In this document: piece by piece, positions 4,061 through 9,611 of the stretch
Numbering within the stretch: the first letter of the stretch is position 1
Layout: each line of letters starts with the position of its first letter
Assembly: GCA_027483005.1 (NCBI GenBank)
Contig: JAIXVN010000446.1
Coordinates: 1 to 9,611 of the forward strand
From: Verrucomicrobiaceae bacterium
GTDB taxonomy: Bacteria > Verrucomicrobiota > Verrucomicrobiia > Verrucomicrobiales > Akkermansiaceae
Length of the DNA: 9,611 nucleotides
Reading direction: 5' to 3'
Notes under the pieces: model-generated
The model's database searches: none
What the model was told of the DNA's origin: nothing
Seen by the model: the letters and a program-made list of their open reading frames with translations, nothing else
Made by a program: the position numbers and the translations under genes

Positions 4061-5818
4061 ATGCCATTGGTTCCCGTCCATTCCCGATCTTCCTGGATCA
4101 AGGATCTGCTTCTGCTGTCTCTGGCCGCGAGCCTCTGGCTTTGTGGCTTGCTGGGCATGCGACCATTGGCGAATCCAGACGAAGGACGCTACAGCGAGAT
4201 CCCCCGTGAAATGGCGGCGAGCGGAGACTATGTCACTCCTCGGCTGAACGGAGTGAAGTACTTCGAGAAGCCACCGCTGCTCTACTGGCTGACTGCGACC
4301 ACTTTCAAGGCTTTCGGGGTGAACCCGTTCACCGCCCGTCTGTGGAACGGGCTGTTCGCGGTGCTTGGCGTGCTGATGACCTACGTGGCGGCGCGTGCCC
4401 TGCACGGTCGCACGGCGGGGATTTGGTCGGCGGTGGTGCTTGCCACGTCGTTGCTTTACTATGGTCTGACCCACATCCTGCTGCTCGACATGGCAGTCGC
4501 GGTGGAAATGGCCGGGGCCTTGTTCGCCTTCCTGTTGGCCGTGAGGGAACCCGCGGGTCGCAAGCGGCTCGGCTTCTTCCTCGCGTTCTATGGTTTCATG
4601 GCGCTGGCCACGCTCACGAAGGGATTGATCGGCTTCATGTTGCCGGGCGCGGTCGCGTTCCTGTGGCTGCTGCTGCTGAACCGCTGGAAGTCGCTCTGGC
4701 CGTTCTATCCGATTCTGGGAATCCTGGTGTTCCTTGGAATCGCGGCACCGTGGCATGTGCTCGCAGCACTGGCGAATCCGAGCGCGGACGGCACGGTCTG
4801 GCCCGGCTATGCCCGGGGGCTGGAGCTCCACAAGCTGAGCCAGAACCCGGGATGGACCTGGTTCTATTTCGTGAACGAGCACTTCCTGCGATTCACCACG
4901 AAAGTGCATGGCCGCTATGAGCCGTGGTGGTTCTTTCTTCCGGTGCTGATCGGTGGGCTGTTTCCATGGACGATCTTCGGATGGCAGGCGGTGAGGAATG
5001 CCCTGACCGGTGGCTGGAAGGCGCGACGCGAGCATCCCGAGGCCTGGTTCCTGGTGATCTGGATCGCCTTCATCGTGCTGTTCTTCTCCAAGTCCCAATC
5101 GAAGCTGATTCCCTATATCCTCCCGGTGTTTCCTGCCTTGGCGGTGCTGCTGGGGACTTATCTAACAGAAGTTTTATCGACAGGCGCCCTGAAGCGTGGA
5201 CGGGCAGGAGCCTGGGTCTTTGTGGGTTTCCTCGTGCTGTTTGCCGCTGCGGTCATCGTCATGCGCGCGCCGAAGAATCAGCCTGACTTCCAGGCGCACT
5301 TGCCGGTCTTGAAGGCATGGCTCGTCGGGGGCTTGCTGCTGGGTGCCGGAGTGACGTCCCGTTTGATCCGCAGGAACCAGGCATCGCGGGTGCGAGTCGC
5401 CATTGCGGGTTCGACCGCGTTGTTCCTCCTCACCCTGACCTTTGCCGCCAAGGATCTGGACAACTCCTCGAGCAAGGATTTCGCCGCCATCCTCGAGTCA
5501 CGGATCAAACCCGAGGACCGGCTCTACACCCTCGGCATCTATCAGCAGGATCTGCCTGTCTATCTGAACCGCCTGGTCAGCGTGGTGGAATATGAGGGCG
5601 AACTGCAGTTCGGAATCGATGCCGAGCCCGAGGTCTCCGCCGGCCGCTACCTGAATCGCGAGGACTTCTTCAAGCAATGGGCTGAACCGGGCGCCACCTA
5701 CGCCCTGATGCGGACCTGGTACTATGACACCTGGTTCGCGGGCGCCGCCGGGCCCCATGAGATCATCGGGAAAAGCGAGAAGCTCATCCTGGTGGCGAAA
5801 TCCCCCTCGAAATCGTGA
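4061..5818 (+). CDS. arnT: ArnT-like lipid A 4-amino-4-deoxy-L-arabinosyltransferase (GT83)
   Basis: This 585-residue multi-spanning inner-membrane glycosyltransferase transfers L-Ara4N from undecaprenyl phosphate to lipid A on the periplasmic face. The first helix (about 15-33) leads into the periplasmic loop with P39-DEGRY (D40, E41), EIPREMAASGDYVTPRLNGVKYFEKPP, the signature region of ArnT/PMT enzymes (E. coli: DETRYAEISREM...YFEKP). A second conserved acidic residue is D143 in HILLLDMAV. ATLTKGLIGF (183-192) matches the family's VMTKGFLAL. The C-terminal soluble part ends with VYLNRLVSVVEYEGELQFG and GRYLNREDFFKQW, parallel to the E. coli C-terminus. The length is slightly above E. coli ArnT (550). 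The ATG at 4061 has only a weak ribosome-binding site. Its stop overlaps the next start by 4 bp. Being first in the cluster is unlike E. coli, where arnT follows arnD. Confidence 0.88.
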   Translation: MPLVPVHSRSSWIKDLLLLSLAASLWLCGLLGMRPLANPDEGRYSEIPREMAASGDYVTPRLNGVKYFEKPPLLYWLTATTFKAFGVNPFTARLWNGLFAVLGVLMTYVAARALHGRTAGIWSAVVLATSLLYYGLTHILLLDMAVAVEMAGALFAFLLAVREPAGRKRLGFFLAFYGFMALATLTKGLIGFMLPGAVAFLWLLLLNRWKSLWPFYPILGILVFLGIAAPWHVLAALANPSADGTVWPGYARGLELHKLSQNPGWTWFYFVNEHFLRFTTKVHGRYEPWWFFLPVLIGGLFPWTIFGWQAVRNALTGGWKARREHPEAWFLVIWIAFIVLFFSKSQSKLIPYILPVFPALAVLLGTYLTEVLSTGALKRGRAGAWVFVGFLVLFAAAVIVMRAPKNQPDFQAHLPVLKAWLVGGLLLGAGVTSRLIRRNQASRVRVAIAGSTALFLLTLTFAAKDLDNSSSKDFAAILESRIKPEDRLYTLGIYQQDLPVYLNRLVSVVEYEGELQFGIDAEPEVSAGRYLNREDFFKQWAEPGATYALMRTWYYDTWFAGAAGPHEIIGKSEKLILVAKSPSKS

Positions 5819-6966
5819 ACCTGGCACTTTCCATCATTCCCCTGACCCGCCCGACGATCGACGAGGAAACCATCGCCGGTGTCTGCGAGGTCATGCGCTC
5901 CGGCTGGATCACCTCCGGGCCGAACGTGAAGGAATTCGAGTCGAAGCTTTCCGCCCTGTTCGGTGGCCGACCTGTTAGAGCGTTCAACTCCGGCACCGGC
6001 ACGCTGGAAATCGGACTTCGGCTCGCAGGCGTGGGTCCGGGCGACGAGGTGATCACCACGCCGCTTTCCTGGGTGGCGACGAGCAACGTGATCCTGGAGG
6101 TCGGCGCGCGACCCGTCTTCGTCGAGATCGACCCGATCACCCGCAATCTCGATCTCGATGCGGTGGAAAAGGCGATCACGCCCGCCACCAGGGCCATCCT
6201 GCCGGTGGACCTCGCGGGACTGCCGGTTGATCGCGACCGGCTCTACGCCATCGCGAAGCGCCATGGCCTGCGCGTGATCGAGGACGCGGCGCAGTCGATC
6301 GGCAGCTCGTGGCAAGGCAGGCTCATCGGGTCATTCGGCGATCTCGTTTCCTTCAGCTTTCATCCAAACAAGAACCTCACCACGATCGAAGGCGGCTGCC
6401 TCGTGATGAACACGCCGGAAGAGGCGTCACTGGCCGAGCAATACCGGCTGCAGGGAGTCGTCCGGAGCGGCATGGATGGCATGGACGTCGAGGTCTGCGG
6501 TGGAAAGTTCAACCTCACCGACGTGGCGGCCCGCGTGGGTCTTGGGCAGCTACCGCACCTGGAAGCCTTCACCGGGAAACGTCGCGAGCTGGTCCGCCGG
6601 TACTTCGCCGGGCTCGATGCGGCGAAGATCGAATCATTCGGCGTGAGACTGCCTCCACGTGATTTCGATCAGAGCAACTGGCACATGTTTCAGGTGGTTC
6701 TGCCGGAAGGTGAGGGTCTTCCGAAGCGCTCGGAAATCATGGCGCGACTGAAGGATCTTGGCGTCGGCACCGGCGTGCATTACCCGGCCATCCATCTGTT
6801 CACGCTCTATCGAGGTCTTGGCTGGAAGGATGGCGATTTCCCGATCGCCGAATCCGTCTGCCGGACCATCCTGACCCTCCCGTTGTTTCCTGCCATGGAG
6901 CTGCCCGAGGTCGATCGGGTGGTTTCGGCCCTCGTCTCCGTGGTCTCCGATTTTCAGAAGAAATGA
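5815..6966 (+). CDS. arnB: ArnB-like UDP-Ara4O aminotransferase
   Basis: This 383-residue PLP-dependent sugar aminotransferase of the DegT/DnrJ/EryC1 family converts UDP-4-keto-pentose to UDP-L-Ara4N with glutamate as donor, in the cytoplasm. The N-terminus IIPLTRPTIDEETI...SGWITSGPNVKEFE matches ArnB (SGWITTGP). Other blocks are GDEVITTPLSWVATSN, AILPVDLAGLPVD, VIEDAAQSIG (D157) and SFSFHPNKNLTTIEGG, in which K186 is the expected Schiff-base lysine. KFNLTDVAARVGLGQL and LGVGTGVHYPAIH follow, then the CRTILTLPLFPAM motif. The length is the same as the family. The start is GTG at 5815, which shares GTGA with the arnT stop; no other start fits the conserved N-terminus. No ribosome-binding site is evident, so translation is probably coupled. 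A general DegT-family role is the alternative, but the neighbours make ArnB by far the best fit. Confidence 0.93.
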   Translation: MNLALSIIPLTRPTIDEETIAGVCEVMRSGWITSGPNVKEFESKLSALFGGRPVRAFNSGTGTLEIGLRLAGVGPGDEVITTPLSWVATSNVILEVGARPVFVEIDPITRNLDLDAVEKAITPATRAILPVDLAGLPVDRDRLYAIAKRHGLRVIEDAAQSIGSSWQGRLIGSFGDLVSFSFHPNKNLTTIEGGCLVMNTPEEASLAEQYRLQGVVRSGMDGMDVEVCGGKFNLTDVAARVGLGQLPHLEAFTGKRRELVRRYFAGLDAAKIESFGVRLPPRDFDQSNWHMFQVVLPEGEGLPKRSEIMARLKDLGVGTGVHYPAIHLFTLYRGLGWKDGDFPIAESVCRTILTLPLFPAMELPEVDRVVSALVSVVSDFQKK

Positions 6967-7910
6967 GTTCAAACAATCCCATCCAGCTTTCCGTGGTGAT
7001 CCCCGTGTACAACGAAGAGGGGAACCTGCCGACCTTGTTCTCGCGGCTCTATCCGGTGCTCGATGCGCTGGGCCGCTCCTACGAGGTCATCTTCACCAAC
7101 GACGGCAGTGCCGACCGTTCGAGCGTCCTCCTCGCCGAGCAGCATGCGGCGCGGCCCGATGTCACGCGGGTGATCGAGTTCAACGCCAATTACGGTCAGC
7201 ACATGGCGGTGATGGCGGCCCTGGAGCGGGTGCGGGGCGAGGTCGTTGTCACGCTCGACGCCGACCTTCAGAACCCACCCGAGGAAATCCCGGTGCTGTT
7301 GGAGAAAACCGATGCCGGATTCGATTGTGTCGGAGGTGTTAGACAAGCCCGGCAGGACAGCATGTTCCGGCGATATGTCTCGAAGTTCATCAACTTCGTT
7401 CGCGGCCGCATGACCAGCATCCGCATGACGGATCAGGGCTGCATGCTCCGGGCGTATTCGAGGTATGTGGTGGACGGCATCGTCCGCAGTGGCGCGGTCA
7501 ATACCTTCATCCCGGCGCTGGCCTACAATCTCGCCCGCAGGCCGACCGAGGTTCCGGTGAAACATGAGGAACGCCATGCCGGCACCTCGAACTACTCGCT
7601 CTATTCACTCATCCGGCTGAACTTCGATCTGATCACCTATTTCACCACCGCGCCATTGCAGATCTTCACGATCTTCGCGATGGCCTGTTCAGGTGGCAGC
7701 CTGATTCTCACCGTGGTCATGGCCACCCGACGACTGATGATCGGCCCCGAGGAAGGCGGCATCTTCACGCTCTTCGGCATCCTCTTCTTCCTGATCAGTG
7801 TTTGCATGGTCGGCATCGGACTGATCGGCGAGTACATGGGTCGTACTTATCAGGTCGTTCGCAACAGGGCCCGTTACCACGTCAGCCACATCCTGGAGGT
7901 GAAGCCATGA
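6963..7910 (+). CDS. arnC: ArnC-like undecaprenyl-phosphate Ara4FN transferase (GT2)
   Basis: This 315-residue inner-membrane-anchored glycosyltransferase moves formylated aminoarabinose (L-Ara4FN) from UDP to undecaprenyl phosphate on the cytoplasmic side. The GT-A domain shows LSVVIPVYNEEGNLP (9-23), NDGSADRS, NYGQHMAVMAAL (76-87) and TLDADLQNPPEEIP with D99 and D101 of the metal-binding D-x-D. VGGVRQARQDSMFRRYVSK and QGCMLRAYSRYVVD closely parallel E. coli ArnC (VGTVRQNRQDSWFRK, GCMLRAYRRHIVD). Two C-terminal membrane helices lie at about 231-254 and 266-290, with LIGEYMGRTY after the second. The length equals the family (E. coli 322). The ATG shares ATGA with the arnB stop. The sequence is much closer to ArnC than to dolichol-phosphate mannosyltransferase-type relatives. 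Confidence 0.94.
   Translation: MSSNNPIQLSVVIPVYNEEGNLPTLFSRLYPVLDALGRSYEVIFTNDGSADRSSVLLAEQHAARPDVTRVIEFNANYGQHMAVMAALERVRGEVVVTLDADLQNPPEEIPVLLEKTDAGFDCVGGVRQARQDSMFRRYVSKFINFVRGRMTSIRMTDQGCMLRAYSRYVVDGIVRSGAVNTFIPALAYNLARRPTEVPVKHEERHAGTSNYSLYSLIRLNFDLITYFTTAPLQIFTIFAMACSGGSLILTVVMATRRLMIGPEEGGIFTLFGILFFLISVCMVGIGLIGEYMGRTYQVVRNRARYHVSHILEVKP
7895..7902 (+). promoter_or_regulatory. Strong ribosome-binding site for the formyltransferase gene
   Basis: GGAGGTGA lies inside the end of arnC, with 7 bases between GGAGG and the ATG at 7907. It settles that start against an in-frame upstream ATG at 7802 deep within arnC. Confidence 0.8.
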
Positions 7911-8800
7911 GCCGCCCGCGCATCCTGTTCTTTGGCTACAGCGAGGTCGGCTACCAGTGCCTCGAACTGTTGATCGATCGCGGTGAGAACGTGATCGGAC
8001 TCATCACGCATGAGGACCACCCGAACGAGAAGATCTGGTTCAAGACTCCCGCCGTTGCCGCCCGTGAGCACGACATTCCAGTCTTCACGCCGGATTCCGT
8101 GAACACGCCGGAATGGCGCGCAAAGATCGCGGAGATGAAGCCGGACCTCATCCTTTCCGTTTACTACCGTCACATGATCGGGCAGAAAATCCTCGATCTG
8201 CCGCCGCTTGGGGCCTTCAACATGCACGGCTCGCTGCTGCCGAAGTATCGCGGTCGCGCACCGATCAACTGGGCCATCCTTCACGGTGAATCCCACATCG
8301 GCATGACTCTCCACCGCATGGTGAAAAGCGCCGACGCCGGGGAAATCATCGATCAGGAAGGGGTCGATATCGACTCCGATGACAACGCCGAGCAGGCGTT
8401 CCGGAAAGTCATGCCATGCGCACGCGTCGTACTGGAACGGCAGCTTGACGCGCTTCTAACAGGCACTGCAAAAGGCACGCCGCAGGACGATTCCCAGGCC
8501 ACCTATTTCGGCGGCCGGACCCCCGAGGATGGCTGCATCGACTGGTCGAAGAGCTCACTTGAACTCTTCAACCTCATCCGTGCCGTCACCGACCCGTATC
8601 CAGGTGCCTTCACCGATGTGGGCGAGGTCCGGCTGATGGTCTGGTGGGCGAAGATCCTTTCAGACCGCAGCGGCCAGCCCGGCGAAGTGCTTTCCTCCGA
8701 GCCTCTCATCGTCGCCACCGGCGAGGGTGCCCTTGAACTCACCCGCACCGAATGGCGCGGCGCGTCCGTCCCCGCGATCCCGGCCGGAACCATCCTCTAA
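7907..8800 (+). CDS. arnA: UDP-L-Ara4N formyltransferase (ArnA N-terminal activity, stand-alone)
   Basis: This 297-residue cytoplasmic enzyme formylates UDP-L-Ara4N with 10-formyltetrahydrofolate. It aligns with the first ~300 residues of E. coli ArnA throughout: VFTPDSVNTPEW (59-70), DLILSVYYRHMI (80-91), GAFNMHGSLLPKYRGRAPINW (102-122), MTLHRMVKSADAGEII (133-148) and YFGGRTPEDG (200-209). The catalytic triad N105, H107 and D143 corresponds to N102, H104 and D140 of E. coli ArnA. The C-terminal OXP-like subdomain (about 205-295) is present, with IRAVTDPYPGAF and APLLIA-like EPLIVATGEGALEL. The protein ends at TAA 8798-8800, 12 bases before the dehydrogenase gene, exactly where E. coli ArnA has its interdomain linker. 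So the E. coli bifunctional enzyme is split into two genes here. It shares ATGA with the arnC stop. Confidence 0.94.
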   Translation: MSRPRILFFGYSEVGYQCLELLIDRGENVIGLITHEDHPNEKIWFKTPAVAAREHDIPVFTPDSVNTPEWRAKIAEMKPDLILSVYYRHMIGQKILDLPPLGAFNMHGSLLPKYRGRAPINWAILHGESHIGMTLHRMVKSADAGEIIDQEGVDIDSDDNAEQAFRKVMPCARVVLERQLDALLTGTAKGTPQDDSQATYFGGRTPEDGCIDWSKSSLELFNLIRAVTDPYPGAFTDVGEVRLMVWWAKILSDRSGQPGEVLSSEPLIVATGEGALELTRTEWRGASVPAIPAGTIL

Positions 8801-8812
8801 CACCACCATCTC

Positions 8813-9611
8813 ATGCCACTGAAAGTTCTCATCCTCGGAGCCAACGGCTTCATCGGCAGCAGCCTCACCGAAGCGATCCTCAAGCAGAAAGACTGGGAGG
8901 TCTATGGCATGGACGTCGGCGATCACAAGCTGACCTCCGTGCTCGCTCATGAGCGCTTCACCTTTGTCGAAGGTGACATCACGATCAACCAGGAGTGGAT
9001 CGAGTATCATGTGAAGAAATGCGATGTGGTCATTCCATTGGTCGCCATCGCCAATCCGGCCCAGTATGTGCAGCACCCGCTGCGGGTGTTCGAGCTCGAT
9101 TTCGAGGCGAACCTGGAGATTGTCCGCAAGTGCGTGAAGTATGGAAAACGCCTTGTGTTTCCCTCGACCTCGGAGGTTTACGGGATGTCACCGGAGGACG
9201 TGCTCGATGAGGAAACGAGCAACATGGTTTACGGTCCGATCGACAAGCAGCGCTGGATCTATGCCGCCTCGAAGCAGCTTCTCGACCGCGTGATCTACGC
9301 CTATGGCATCCGCGACAACCTCGACTACACCCTGTTCCGCCCCTTCAACTGGATCGGGCCGAAGCTCGACAACGTGCTGGAGCCTAAGGAGGGCAGCTCG
9401 CGGCTGTTCACCCAGTTCATCAGCAATGTCATCTTCAAGAAGCCGATCCAGCTCGTCGATGGTGGCTCGCAGAGCCGCTCGTTCACCTTCATCGAGGACG
9501 GTGTGGATTGCCTGCTGCGCATCATCGAGAACAAGAATGGCGCAGCCTCGAAGCGGATCTTCAACATTGGGAATCCAGACAACAATGTGACGGTGGCCGA
9601 ACACGCGACCG
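8813..9611 (+). CDS. arnA: UDP-glucuronate decarboxylase/dehydrogenase (ArnA C-terminal activity, stand-alone; 3' cut by window)
   Basis: The frame is open from ATG 8813 to the window end (266 codons). It encodes an extended SDR enzyme that oxidatively decarboxylates UDP-glucuronate to UDP-4-keto-pentose, the step before ArnB. G9-ANG-F-I-G15 is the NAD-binding glycine motif. VEGDITINQEWIEYHVKKCD and PLVAIANPAQYV match E. coli ArnA almost word for word. Catalytic residues are present: S120 and E121 in PSTSEVYG (S433/E434 of ArnA), Y150-x3-K154 in IYAASK, and R222 in SQSRSFTF (R619). FRPFNWIGPKLDN and FNIGNPDNNVTV follow. About 70-80 residues should lie beyond the window. No Shine-Dalgarno sequence is evident, though the gene starts 12 bases after the formyltransferase stop. 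These motifs separate it from generic NAD-dependent epimerases. Confidence 0.94.
   Translation, partial: MPLKVLILGANGFIGSSLTEAILKQKDWEVYGMDVGDHKLTSVLAHERFTFVEGDITINQEWIEYHVKKCDVVIPLVAIANPAQYVQHPLRVFELDFEANLEIVRKCVKYGKRLVFPSTSEVYGMSPEDVLDEETSNMVYGPIDKQRWIYAASKQLLDRVIYAYGIRDNLDYTLFRPFNWIGPKLDNVLEPKEGSSRLFTQFISNVIFKKPIQLVDGGSQSRSFTFIEDGVDCLLRIIENKNGAASKRIFNIGNPDNNVTVAEHAT

Noticed and set aside
3986..5098. 370-residue open frame on the - strand
   Set aside because: It lies antisense to arnT, is rich in Gln, Arg and His, and has no recognisable domain; it is a typical GC-rich shadow.
5722..6315. 197-residue - strand open frame antisense to arnB
   Set aside because: No motif; it is the complement of a gene with clear PLP-aminotransferase motifs.
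6969..7577. 202-residue - strand open frame antisense to arnC
   Set aside because: No recognisable domain; arnC on the + strand is supported along its full length.
7802..7906. Upstream start for the formyltransferase gene within arnC
   Set aside because: It would add 35 residues with no family match; GGAGGTGA and the ATGA overlap support 7907.
1..9611. CRISPR arrays, tRNA and rRNA genes
   Set aside because: No regularly spaced repeats, cloverleaf or rRNA-like sequence were seen on either strand.

Overview
The window is GC-rich bacterial DNA from a Gram-negative lineage, because it encodes a lipid A aminoarabinose (Arn) pathway. Protein style and the palindromic intergenic repeats would fit Verrucomicrobiota (a Luteolibacter-like genome), but that assignment is tentative. 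All genes run on the + strand.

Left part (1-3118): the 3' end of a transketolase gene with its terminator, then about 2.5 kb of accessory DNA, then a second, frameshifted copy of the last ~140 bases of the transketolase gene plus the same terminator. The accessory DNA is thus bracketed by a ~220 bp direct repeat. It contains a decayed IS5-type transposase, REP-like hairpins, a complete IS110-family insertion sequence, and two small AT-richer genes of unknown function that overlap by an ATGA.

The IS110 element (886-2091) is the most informative object. Upstream of its recombinase, about 180 bases fold as a 5' stem-loop followed by two stem / internal-loop / hairpin units, the layout of an IS110 bridge RNA. 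All four predicted guide segments can be read against the DNA: two match the genomic flanks of the insertion (target loop) and two match the ends of the element (donor loop). All four end at a CT/AG core. This fixes the element's ends and reconstructs the empty target, which lies at the foot of a hairpin.

Right part (3119-9611): a palindromic intergenic repeat, a VTT/DedA-like (TVP38/TMEM64) membrane protein, then a tightly packed arn cluster: arnT, arnB, arnC, an arnA formyltransferase gene and a separate arnA dehydrogenase/decarboxylase gene (cut by the window end). The first three junctions overlap by 4 bp. The cytoplasmic enzymes make UDP-L-Ara4FN, ArnC loads it on undecaprenyl phosphate, and ArnT transfers L-Ara4N to lipid A in the periplasm. 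The two activities fused in E. coli ArnA are here two proteins. A direct repeat resembling a PhoB box precedes arnT. arnD, the ArnE/F flippase and ugd are not in the window.
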